From an uncultured Terrimonas sp. (GTDB lineage Bacteria > Bacteroidota > Bacteroidia > Chitinophagales > Chitinophagaceae), in NCBI GenBank assembly GCA_946886925.1, contig CAMPJQ010000197.1, positions 1 to 5,814 of the forward strand: DNA of 5,814 nt. Reading direction: 5' to 3'. The position numbers and the translations under genes are program-made. The notes beneath the pieces are model-generated. The model searched no databases. It saw only the letters and a program-made list of their open reading frames with translations, and was not told the origin of the DNA. Shown in pieces: positions 1-5,748 of the stretch; position 1 is the stretch's first letter; every line of letters begins with the position of its first letter.

Positions 1-13
1 ATGTTTGAAAGAT

Positions 14-42
14 AAAAGGCGAAAGCTGCTTTTTCTCTTTTT
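14..42 (+). terminator. Possible weak intrinsic terminator of an upstream gene
   Basis: AAAAG (14-18) can pair with CTTTT (29-33), enclosing a GC/GC pair closed by a GAAA tetraloop, with TG bulged on the 3' side. A T-rich stretch runs to position 42. A short open frame entering from the left edge would end at TAA 13-15, directly before the hairpin, so this could mark the end of an upstream plus-strand gene; another frame stays open to TAA 74-76, so the upstream end is undecided. The stem is short and AT-rich, and the call is tentative. Confidence 0.25.
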
Positions 43-86
43 AGACAAAATGCTATCGTTTACAGAACTTATTTAATCCTGTTTCA

Positions 87-959
87 ATGATTGAAATCAG
101 TAAAACTTCCATGAGAAGGAGCAAACCTTCTTATTTCTTTAGCATTCTTGGTGTAGCGTCTCTGCTCATACTTGTAGGTATCTTAGGCTGGTTTGTTATT
201 AATGGAAGCAAGCTCGAACGTTATTTCCGCGGAAGTGTTCAGGTACAGGTATACCTGCGGGAAAATGCACCCCAGGCAGATATTGACAGTTTAATCTCTT
301 ATATCAGGTCAAAACCTTATGCCTCCGCAGCCGAGCACGTTACGAAAGAAATGGCCAAGGAGAAGTTTATTAAAGAAGGCAATGAAGACTGGAATAAAGT
401 GCTGGATTATAATCCCCTGCCCGCAAGCATTGACTTTAACCTTAAGTCGGAATACGTAAACAAAGACACCCTTACCAATATAACGGCAGATCTTTCGCAA
501 AACATTATTGTGAGTGATATCAGGTATCCCGATGAAGTGGTGAGCAACCTCAATAACGTAGTGCGCAAGGTGGGCTGGGTTTTGCTGGGAGCAGTAACAT
601 TGCTGGGCATACTGGTACTTATACTTATTGATAATACAATTAAGCTGGCTATGTTCAGCAATCGCTTTTTAATTAAAACCATGCAAATGGTAGGGGCCAC
701 AAGGTGGTTTATTTCCAAGCCTTTTGATTTAAAAGCAGTGGCAAATGGCTTTGTAAGCGCCCTCATCGCAATAGTAGTTGTGCTTATCTTTATTTTTAGT
801 GTTGAAAGATGGCTGCCCGAAATTAAAGCGCTGCGCGATTACACCCTGCTGGCCATTTTATTCCTGGGGCTCATTATTATAGGAATCGTTATTACTTTCA
901 TTAGCACCCACCGGAGCGTAACCAAATACCTGAAGATGAAGCTGGATGATCTGTATTAA
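87..959 (+). CDS. ftsX: Cell-division ABC transporter permease-like protein FtsX
   Basis: FtsX is the integral-membrane partner of the ATPase FtsE. The FtsEX complex sits at the divisome and transmits ATP-driven movement across the inner membrane to control peptidoglycan hydrolysis at the septum. The 290-residue protein shows the family architecture: a short basic cytoplasmic start, membrane segment 1 at about residues 17-39, an extracytoplasmic domain at about 43-160 with the FtsX-typical NPLPAS stretch (109-114), then three more hydrophobic segments at about 162-182, 219-239 and 252-272, and a basic C-terminal tail. The loop after segment 2 carries the diagnostic KTMQMVGATRWFI motif (197-209) followed by KPF. 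The ATG at 87 starts just before the basic leader and membrane segment; no Shine-Dalgarno is visible, as is usual in Bacteroidota. No ftsE is in the window, and in this phylum the two genes are commonly apart. pheS follows 27 bp downstream on the same strand. Family assignment is secure. Confidence 0.93.
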   Translation: MIEISKTSMRRSKPSYFFSILGVASLLILVGILGWFVINGSKLERYFRGSVQVQVYLRENAPQADIDSLISYIRSKPYASAAEHVTKEMAKEKFIKEGNEDWNKVLDYNPLPASIDFNLKSEYVNKDTLTNITADLSQNIIVSDIRYPDEVVSNLNNVVRKVGWVLLGAVTLLGILVLILIDNTIKLAMFSNRFLIKTMQMVGATRWFISKPFDLKAVANGFVSALIAIVVVLIFIFSVERWLPEIKALRDYTLLAILFLGLIIIGIVITFISTHRSVTKYLKMKLDDLY

Positions 960-982
960 AGATTTTCCTTTTCATATCTTCG
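950..982 (+). promoter_or_regulatory. Candidate Bacteroidota-type promoter for pheS
   Basis: TCTG (950-953) and TATCTTCG (975-982) are separated by 21 nt. They match the Bacteroidota housekeeping elements TTTG and TAnnTTTG with one mismatch each. The upstream element lies in the last codons of ftsX, and the -7 box ends only 4 nt before the pheS ATG at 987. Transcription from here would give a leaderless or nearly leaderless mRNA. pheS may also be read through from ftsX; the sequence does not decide between them. Confidence 0.4.
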
Positions 983-986
983 CGCA

Positions 987-2018
987 ATGGAAGCGTTGTT
1001 ACAAAAAATTGAGGCATACCGCCGGGAAATAAACGATTATGCCGGTACCGGTGCTGAAGCTGCAGAACAATTTCGCATTACTTACCTGGGTACCAAAGGT
1101 TTGGTAAAAAACCTGATGGGTGAGATGAAAAATGTACCTGCAGACCGCAAAAAGGAATTTGGCCAGATATTAAACGACTTTAAACAGTTTACAGAAGCCA
1201 GGTATAGCGCTCTCAAAGAAGCTGGGTCGAACGGACAGCAATCATCTGTTGCCGCTATTGATCTGAGCCTGCCTGGTGATACTATTCCTGTGGGCAGCCG
1301 CCATCCCATCAGCATGATGCGCAATCGCATCGTTTCTATTTTCCAGCGACTGGGGTTCTCAGTTGCCGAGGGACCCGAGATTGAAGATGACTGGCACAAT
1401 TTTACCGCGCTCAATTTACCCGAATATCATCCTGCCCGCGATATGCAGGATACATTTTATATTTCAACCGATCCTGCCTGGCTGCTGCGCACACACACCA
1501 GCAATATCCAGATCAGGGAAATGGAAAAAGGCATTTTGCCTTTGCGTATTATTTGCCCCGGACGAGTATACCGCAATGAAACCATCAGCGCCCGCAGCCA
1601 TTGCTTTTTTCACCAGGTAGAAGGCTTATACATTGATGAAAATGTTTCCTTCGCAGACCTGAAGCAAACACTTTACTTTTTTGTAAAAGAAATGTATGGC
1701 AACGATGTGAGCGTACGCTTTCGGCCCAGCTATTTTCCTTTTACCGAGCCGAGTGCCGAAATGGATATTAGCTGCCAGTTGTGTAAGGGTAAAGGCTGTA
1801 ATGTGTGCAAATACACCGGCTGGCTGGAAATACTGGGCTGCGGCATGGTGCACCCTAAAGTACTGGAACACTGCAATATTGACCCCGCTAAATATACCGG
1901 TTTTGCATTTGGAATGGGTGTAGAACGCCCCGCTCTTTTAAAATATGGTATTAACGATATCCGGCTGTTCAGTGAAAATGATGTGCGTTTTTTGAAACAG
2001 TTTACCGGTGTGGTATAG
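987..2018 (+). CDS. pheS: Phenylalanine--tRNA ligase alpha subunit
   Basis: PheS is the catalytic alpha chain of the cytoplasmic alpha2-beta2 phenylalanyl-tRNA synthetase, which activates phenylalanine with ATP and attaches it to tRNA-Phe. At 343 residues it has the normal family length. Residues 1-90 form the N-terminal helical tRNA-binding arm. The class II catalytic core follows: motif 1 around RHPISMMRNRI (105-115), motif 2 around RIICPGRVYRNETISARSHC (187-206), and motif 3 with GFAFGMGVER (305-314). Ala307 in FAFGMG corresponds to the alanine that sets phenylalanine specificity in E. coli (Ala294). A four-cysteine cluster, CxxC (263, 266) and CxxC (271, 274), followed by TGW and GCGMVHP, is seen in many bacterial PheS proteins. 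Motif 3 reads ERPALL where ERxxML is commoner, a mild variation. The partner pheT is not in the window, which is common in Bacteroidota. The gene ends with two in-frame stops, TAG at 2016 and TAG at 2022, inside a degenerate repeat. Confidence 0.97.
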   Translation: MEALLQKIEAYRREINDYAGTGAEAAEQFRITYLGTKGLVKNLMGEMKNVPADRKKEFGQILNDFKQFTEARYSALKEAGSNGQQSSVAAIDLSLPGDTIPVGSRHPISMMRNRIVSIFQRLGFSVAEGPEIEDDWHNFTALNLPEYHPARDMQDTFYISTDPAWLLRTHTSNIQIREMEKGILPLRIICPGRVYRNETISARSHCFFHQVEGLYIDENVSFADLKQTLYFFVKEMYGNDVSVRFRPSYFPFTEPSAEMDISCQLCKGKGCNVCKYTGWLEILGCGMVHPKVLEHCNIDPAKYTGFAFGMGVERPALLKYGINDIRLFSENDVRFLKQFTGVV

Positions 2019-2066
2019 GAATAGGAATGTGGAAGTGTGAGAAAATTGAAAATGGGTCAATGTGCG
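2018..2066 (+). repeat. Degenerate short-period G/A-rich repeat at the pheS 3' end
   Basis: Starting at the last base of the pheS stop codon, the sequence runs through loose 6-8-nt units built on GGAATAG, GGAATGT, GGAAGTGT, TGAAAATG and CAATGTG. The 10-mer GGAATAGGAA (2018-2027) also occurs at the 3' end of the lpxD-like gene on the other strand (4561-4570). The units are too diverged for an exact period. It reads as an old intergenic repeat relic, not as coding sequence. Confidence 0.4.
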
Positions 2067-2092
2067 AATCTTAAAGCTGTCTGCTACAGCAA

Positions 2093-2134
2093 GATCATAA
2101 ATATCAAACTTGTCCGCCGTGGCGGATCATAAAT
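2093..2134. repeat. GC-rich palindrome flanked by a 10-bp direct repeat
   Basis: TCCGCC (2113-2118) and GGCGGA (2121-2126) form a perfect 6-bp inverted repeat around GT. This GC block stands out in an AT-rich gap. GATCATAAAT occurs at 2093-2102 and again at 2125-2134, the second copy overlapping the right arm of the palindrome. It resembles short dispersed REP-like intergenic palindromes. A function as terminator is unlikely because no T-run follows on either side. Confidence 0.45.
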
Positions 2135-2145
2135 CTCGAATCCAA

Positions 2146-3114
2146 ATGATTTTTGTTACGGGCGGCACAGGTTTATTGGGCAGTTATCTTCTGCGCGAGC
2201 TCGTTGCCCGTGGAAAAAAAGTAAGCGCATTGTACAGGAAAGAAATTCCCCAAACCAGTTACTCAAACCAGGTACAATGGATAAAAGGCGATATTCATGA
2301 TATCGCATTGCTGGAGGAAATAATGCAGCAGGTAAACCAGGTATATCATTGCGCGGCTACGGTATCTTTTAATCCTAAAAAAAAATACGAGCTGCTTAAA
2401 GTAAATGCAGAAGGTACCGCCAATATTGTAAATGCAGCGCTTAAGGCGGGTATACAAAAAATGGTACATGTAAGTTCCGTATCGGCAATGGGGCGCAAAC
2501 GCAATGGCATGCTGGTAACCGAAGAAACCAAATGGGAGGAAGAAAGCAATAATTCCAATTATGGCCGCAGTAAATATTTTGCAGAACTGGAAGTTTGGCG
2601 GGGTATAAGTGAAGGGTTGAATGCGGTAATTGTAAACCCTACTCTTATTTTAGGTGCAGGAAATTGGGAAACAGGATCATCGGCTATTTTTAAAAAGGCC
2701 TGGAAACAATTTCCCTGGTATACTGAAGGCATCAGCGGTTTTGTAGATGCCGCTGATGTTGCAAAAGCCATGATAATGCTAATGGAAAGTGATGTTACCA
2801 ATGAAAGATTTATCATTAGTGCAGAAAACTGGCCTTTTAAAAAAGTGTTTACAGAAATGGCGCTCGCTTTTAACAAAACACCCCCTCATAAAAAAGCAGC
2901 CCCTTACATGGCCGGTTTATTATGGCGGATAGAAAAAATAAGAGGCTTTTTTACAGGAAGTGAGCCTCTGCTTACCAAAGAAGCAGCAGATACTGCACGG
3001 CGGAAAGTTTACTTTGATAGCAGCAAACTCCTGGGCGCCTTGCCCCATTTTGCCTACAAGCCATTGCAGCAAACCATTGAAGAATACTGTAATGCGTATA
3101 AAACAATGCAATAA
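2146..3114 (+). CDS. Extended short-chain dehydrogenase / NAD(P)-dependent epimerase family protein
   Basis: This is a soluble Rossmann-fold oxidoreductase of the extended SDR group, near the epimerase/dehydratase and dihydroflavonol-4-reductase-like proteins. The substrate cannot be told from sequence. Counting from the ATG at 2146 (322 residues), the cofactor motif TGGTGLLG is at 5-12, an acidic GDIHD stretch at 48-52, the HCAATV segment after strand 4 at 68-73, the catalytic-serine segment HVSSVSA at 108-114, and the catalytic YxxxK as Tyr139-Gly-Arg-Ser-Lys143. The strand VIVNPTLILG (161-170) and the GFVDAADVAKAM segment (198-209) are also typical. A longer reading from TTG at 2110 would add 12 residues encoded by the GC palindrome; I prefer the ATG because it puts the first beta strand (MIFVTGG) at the N-terminus, as usual in this family. 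No Shine-Dalgarno is seen. Its neighbours give no pathway hint. The fold is certain, the reaction is unknown. Confidence 0.9.
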   Translation: MIFVTGGTGLLGSYLLRELVARGKKVSALYRKEIPQTSYSNQVQWIKGDIHDIALLEEIMQQVNQVYHCAATVSFNPKKKYELLKVNAEGTANIVNAALKAGIQKMVHVSSVSAMGRKRNGMLVTEETKWEEESNNSNYGRSKYFAELEVWRGISEGLNAVIVNPTLILGAGNWETGSSAIFKKAWKQFPWYTEGISGFVDAADVAKAMIMLMESDVTNERFIISAENWPFKKVFTEMALAFNKTPPHKKAAPYMAGLLWRIEKIRGFFTGSEPLLTKEAADTARRKVYFDSSKLLGALPHFAYKPLQQTIEEYCNAYKTMQ

Positions 3115-3139
3115 TTATACCTCGTTAATGTTATTATAT

Positions 3140-3160
3140 ATTTTATGTAAACCATAAAAT
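3140..3160. terminator. AT-rich perfect hairpin downstream of the SDR gene, possible terminator
   Basis: ATTTTATG (3140-3147) and CATAAAAT (3153-3160) are perfect inverted repeats with a 5-nt loop, starting 25 bp after the SDR stop codon. There is no T-run after the right arm, so this is not a textbook intrinsic terminator; it could be an operator-like palindrome or an mRNA 3'-end stabiliser. Confidence 0.35.
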
Positions 3161-3183
3161 GGCAAGGCATTTGTCATTTCACA

Positions 3184-3206
3184 GTTGGAGGTAAGCGAAA
3201 TCCAAC
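3184..3206. repeat. 6-bp inverted repeat in the leader of the secreted-protein gene
   Basis: GTTGGA (3184-3189) pairs with TCCAAC (3201-3206) around an 11-nt loop, 47 bp before the ATG at 3253. It might be a leader hairpin or a protein-binding site. Arms this short can arise by chance. Confidence 0.2.
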
Positions 3207-3227
3207 AAACCGCTTTCATCATGCATC

Positions 3228-3241
3228 TATAAGCACTTATA
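3228..3241. repeat. 6-bp inverted repeat just before the 3253 start codon
   Basis: TATAAG (3228-3233) and CTTATA (3236-3241) form a perfect inverted repeat around CA, ending 11 nt before the ATG. The position suits a regulator site or a small structure near the ribosome-binding region, but the arms are short and AT-rich. No Bacteroidota TAnnTTTG box was found in this 138-bp gap. Confidence 0.25.
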
Positions 3242-3252
3242 ATTATTACCCA

Positions 3253-4482
3253 ATGATAAGAATTGTAAAATTATTACCCGTACTGTTTATCCCTATTGTT
3301 GCTTTTGCGCAAAATAACTTTCGGGTTGCAGGAAAAGTAATAGATTCCGCTACTCAACAACCTTTGCAGGGCGCTTCGGTATTTTGCCAGAATACCACGA
3401 TAGGAACATTAACGAATGCAAACGGCGAATTTCAACTCACCTTAAGCAATGGTGGTTACGACCTGGTGGTTTCCTTTATGGGACTGGAAACACAATCTAT
3501 ACGCATCAGCAATACAATGCCCGAAGCTGCCGATCTTATCATAGCACTACAACAAAAAGAAAAGAGCCTCGAAGAAGTGGCCATTGTGGCAACCAATGAA
3601 GTGCACAATGGTTGGGAAAAATATGGACAGTTCCTCACAGACAATTTTATAGGCAGAACCGCTAACAGCAAAGAATGTGAGATTGAAAACCCCGAAGCGT
3701 TGCGTTTCTTTTACAGCAGGAAAAGGAAGCGGCTGAAAGTTACCGGCGATTCTGTTCTTGTCATCAACAACAAAGCCCTGGGCTATACCATTAAATACCA
3801 ACTGGATTCTTTTGTGCATGAATACAGCAATGGAAAAACACTGTATGCAGGCTATCCCTTTTACGAGCAAATGGAAGGCAGCGAAGAGGAAATGCTGCTA
3901 TGGCAGGAAAAAAGAAAAATGGCATACAACGGTTCGGTGCTCCAGTTTCTTCGTGCATACCACGACAGCACATTGAACGGCGATGGCTATAAGGTTGAAC
4001 TCATTAACGATGGTACCACCCAGGCGTCTCCTATATACAATCCTTATGATACGGTTTACTACGATACAATGGATTTCAAAAGAGTTGGACTCTTTTTTCC
4101 AGGAAAACTAAGGGTAGTATATTCAAAAGAAAAACCCGATCCTGCTTACCTGGCAGCAAATAAATTACCGATGAGCACTCCCATCCAGATATCCATACTG
4201 GATTTGGCCAATGGAATTATCATCGAAGAAAACGGGTATTTCTTTGATCAGAAAGATGTGCTTACGCTGGGTTACTGGGCCTGGGAAAAAATGGCGGATT
4301 TCCTTCCCTATGATTATTACCCGGACAGAAACACCATTGAGGAGATGAGAGCAAGGATTGAGGAGAAGAGAGCAAGGATTGAGGAGGAGATGAGGGCTAA
4401 GATGAACAGTGAGCCTGAGCCTGAAAAAGAAGAACAAGTACCGGTGGAAGGAACTGTTCCTGAGGAAAACAATTTACAGTGA
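3253..4482 (+). CDS. Secreted or surface protein with CarboxypepD_reg-like domain, function unknown
   Basis: A 409-residue exported protein. Residues 1-19 form a signal peptide (basic MIRIVK, hydrophobic core LLPVLFIPIV, AFA then Gln20 as a likely signal peptidase I site). Residues about 23-100 form a CarboxypepD_reg-like beta-sandwich (VAGKVIDSATQQPLQGASV, then GTLTNANGEFQL and YDLVVSFMGLETQSI), a domain abundant in Bacteroidota outer-membrane and periplasmic proteins. Residues about 115-355 form a region I associate with conserved, uncharacterised Bacteroidota proteins (WEKYGQFLTDNFIG, NPEALRFFYSRKRKRLKV, NKALGYTIKYQLDSF). No TonB plug, beta-barrel, protease motif or C-terminal sorting domain is visible. 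The tail from residue 362 is a charged tandem repeat (IEEMRAR, IEEKRAR, IEEEMRAK), probably a short helix or coiled coil, followed by a Glu/Pro-rich end. The stop codon lies in the first unit of a 7-bp repeat array. I do not assign a function. Confidence 0.85.
   Translation: MIRIVKLLPVLFIPIVAFAQNNFRVAGKVIDSATQQPLQGASVFCQNTTIGTLTNANGEFQLTLSNGGYDLVVSFMGLETQSIRISNTMPEAADLIIALQQKEKSLEEVAIVATNEVHNGWEKYGQFLTDNFIGRTANSKECEIENPEALRFFYSRKRKRLKVTGDSVLVINNKALGYTIKYQLDSFVHEYSNGKTLYAGYPFYEQMEGSEEEMLLWQEKRKMAYNGSVLQFLRAYHDSTLNGDGYKVELINDGTTQASPIYNPYDTVYYDTMDFKRVGLFFPGKLRVVYSKEKPDPAYLAANKLPMSTPIQISILDLANGIIIEENGYFFDQKDVLTLGYWAWEKMADFLPYDYYPDRNTIEEMRARIEEKRARIEEEMRAKMNSEPEPEKEEQVPVEGTVPEENNLQ
4336..4401 (+). 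repeat. In-frame 21-bp tandem repeat encoding a charged heptapeptide tail
   Basis: Units at 4336-4356 and 4357-4377 differ at one base (ATG versus AAG, giving Met or Lys). A third unit, 4378-4401, is 3 bp longer and more diverged. They encode IEEMRAR, IEEKRAR and IEEEMRAK, residues 362-383 of the secreted protein. The stretch is rich in GAG and AGG triplets, whereas the gene body mostly uses GAA for Glu. AGATGAGAG at the start of the repeat also occurs at 4509-4517 in the downstream intergenic array. Confidence 0.8.
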
Positions 4483-4584
4483 GAGGTGAAAGGTGAGAGA
4501 AACGTGAAAGATGAGAGATGAATAATTTATCGTTTCACAAAGTGAATAGTGAGCAGTATTTCCTATTCCCTATTGTTCATTACC
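4479..4584. repeat. Converging degenerate heptamer array between two convergent genes
   Basis: On the plus strand 7-bp units run GTGAGAG (4479-4485), GTGAAAG (4486-4492), GTGAGAG (4493-4499), a 4-nt spacer, GTGAAAG (4504-4510), ATGAGAG (4511-4517), ATGAATA (4518-4524), then GTGAATA (4542-4548) and GTGAGCA (4549-4555). On the minus strand related units read GGAAATA (4557-4563), GGGAATA (4564-4570), AACAATA (4571-4577) and GGTAATG (4578-4584). The two arms meet near 4556. Both flanking stop codons, TGA 4480-4482 (+) and TAG 4565-4563 (-), lie in the array. GAATAG (4545-4550) and CTATTC (4563-4568) also form a 6-bp inverted repeat with a 12-nt loop, and GTGAAA (4504-4509) faces TTTCAC (4532-4537), so a bidirectional termination or 3'-end role is possible. 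Confidence 0.6.
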
Positions 4585-5513
4585 TTCTTCCATATTTCCG
4601 GTATACGTTTTATCCAAACCAATTCGCGTTTTTTTATTCGCGCATCGTCGGCAGGGGTTCCAAAATAGGTTTTACCTTTTTCTAACAATCCCCCAACACC
4701 GCTTTGTGCAAGCACAGTCACATCATCTTCTATAGTTAATGTTTTGCTTACGCCCACCTGCCCCCATAATGTTACGCCGTTCCCGATTTCAACACCACCC
4801 GCTATGCCAACCTGCGCCGCCAGCAAACAATTCTTACCAATAATGGTATCGTGGCCTATATGCACCATGTTGTCCATTTTGGTGCCACGGCCAATTACAG
4901 TATCATTCGTTACGCCACGATCAATGGTGCAGCCCGCTCCAATTTCCACATTATCTTCTATTACCACACGTCCGCAACTCTCCATTTTCCTATACCACAC
5001 CTCACGGTTTTTTTTGCTGTTATAATAAAAAGCATCAGAGCCAATTACCGTACCTGGCTGTATAATTACATTATTACCAATTACGCAATGATCCAGAATG
5101 GTAACATTGGGATGAATGATGCAATCGCTGCCAACAGTTACATGATTCCCAATAACTGCACCCGGTGCAATGATCGTTCTTTCTCCAATGAGTGCCGAGT
5201 CGCTTATTGCTTTTACAGCAGGCGTGTATGGTCTGAAATGGCGAACGATTGTAAGATATGCCTCAAAGGGCTGTTCTGTTACCAGTAATGTTTTGTGATC
5301 CGGAAAGTTGGTTACACTATTAATAATGATGCAGGTTGCAGATGAGTTGATGCACTTATCGTAATACTTTGGATGATCTACAAATACAATATCGCCGGGT
5401 TCCACCCTGTGAATTTCATTTATACCCGTTACGGAACCGTTAATATTACCTTCTGCTTTGGCGTTTATTAGTGCTGCAATCCATTGAACGGAAACCGGAG
5501 ATGGAAATTTCAT
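4563..5513 (-). CDS. LpxD-like UDP-3-O-acylglucosamine N-acyltransferase, second-paralog type
   Basis: Classical LpxD moves a 3-hydroxyacyl chain from acyl carrier protein to the 2-amino group of UDP-3-O-acylglucosamine in lipid A synthesis, in the cytoplasm. This 316-residue protein has the same plan: an N-terminal LpxD-like domain at about 1-98 ([20 protein letters not shown], residues 32-51), a left-handed beta-helix of hexapeptide repeats at about 103-275, and a short C-terminal helix at about 290-313. DNMVHIGHD (214-222) contains His221, aligned with E. coli catalytic His239. In the later segment [12 protein letters not shown] (250-261), however, Thr258 stands where LpxD usually has a second active-site histidine (E. 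coli His276). The start ATG (5513-5511) is clear, with a promoter-like box just upstream. No lpxC, lpxA or fabZ is adjacent. I recall proteins with this HPKYYDK signature as a second LpxD-type family in Bacteroidota, beside the true lpxD of the lpx cluster. Acyltransferase fold is secure; the exact substrate is uncertain, so no symbol is given. The last residues (MNNRE) are encoded by the repeat array. Confidence 0.88.
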   Translation of the reverse strand: MKFPSPVSVQWIAALINAKAEGNINGSVTGINEIHRVEPGDIVFVDHPKYYDKCINSSATCIIINSVTNFPDHKTLLVTEQPFEAYLTIVRHFRPYTPAVKAISDSALIGERTIIAPGAVIGNHVTVGSDCIIHPNVTILDHCVIGNNVIIQPGTVIGSDAFYYNSKKNREVWYRKMESCGRVVIEDNVEIGAGCTIDRGVTNDTVIGRGTKMDNMVHIGHDTIIGKNCLLAAQVGIAGGVEIGNGVTLWGQVGVSKTLTIEDDVTVLAQSGVGGLLEKGKTYFGTPADDARIKKRELVWIKRIPEIWKKVMNNRE

Positions 5514-5527
5514 GCGGGAAGTTTTAG

Positions 5528-5560
5528 CAAAAGTAAAGCAGCTTACACAACTTCACTAAA
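5528..5560 (-). promoter_or_regulatory. Candidate Bacteroidota-type promoter for the lpxD-like gene
   Basis: Read on the minus strand, TTTA (5560-5557) and TACTTTTG (5535-5528) are separated by 21 nt. The second is a full match to TAnnTTTG and the first has one mismatch to TTTG. Transcription would begin around 5521, leaving a leader of about 8 nt before the ATG at 5513. Spacing and strand fit the gene well. Confidence 0.55.
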
Positions 5561-5616
5561 GTAAATTGGAGAATGCACTTTATCTCCTTCAGCGGAACAA
5601 CTAATTAAATGAATCG

Positions 5617-5640
5617 CTGTTGATGCAGTGGCATCAACAG
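5617..5640. promoter_or_regulatory. Perfect 10-bp-stem hairpin or operator-like palindrome
   Basis: CTGTTGATGC (5617-5626) and GCATCAACAG (5631-5640) are exact inverted repeats around the tetranucleotide AGTG. On neither strand does a T-run follow, which argues against a simple intrinsic terminator. It lies 57 bp upstream of the -33-like element of the lpxD promoter. It could bind a dimeric regulator, form an RNA structure at the 3' end of a gene to the right, or be one copy of a dispersed palindromic repeat. Confidence 0.55.
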
Positions 5641-5748
5641 TTTGCGAATAGAGTTGTCATCCTGCATTCAGCCAATGATTTGATAAAGGAGATGAAAATC
5701 TTTTTTTGAACTGCTTCACAATACCTGTAAAATCGCATCGTCAAAAAT

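Noticed and set aside
53..62. TATCGTTTA as a promoter box for ftsX
   Set aside because: It matches TAnnTTTG only with an extra base or two mismatches, and no TTTG lies at the right distance upstream.
305..500. Possible truncation or frameshift in the extracytoplasmic part of FtsX
   Set aside because: The frame is continuous and the domain has the expected length and NPLPAS segment.
407..766. Minus-strand open frame opposite ftsX
   Set aside because: It is antisense to a gene with clear FtsX motifs and has no recognisable features of its own.
2110..2145. TTG at 2110 as the start of the SDR protein, adding 12 residues
   Set aside because: The extra residues come from the GC palindrome and its repeat, and the Rossmann fold begins naturally at the ATG at 2146.
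3187..3191. GGAGG resembling a strong Shine-Dalgarno
   Set aside because: It is about 60 nt before the 3253 ATG, has no start codon at a usable distance, and forms part of an inverted repeat.
4851..5288. A long plus-strand open frame opposite the lpxD-like gene
   Set aside because: It lies wholly antisense to a well-supported beta-helix protein and its translation shows no domain features.
5677..5707. GATTT...AAATC followed by T7 as an intrinsic terminator
   Set aside because: A 5-bp AT-rich stem with a 14-nt loop is too weak to support.
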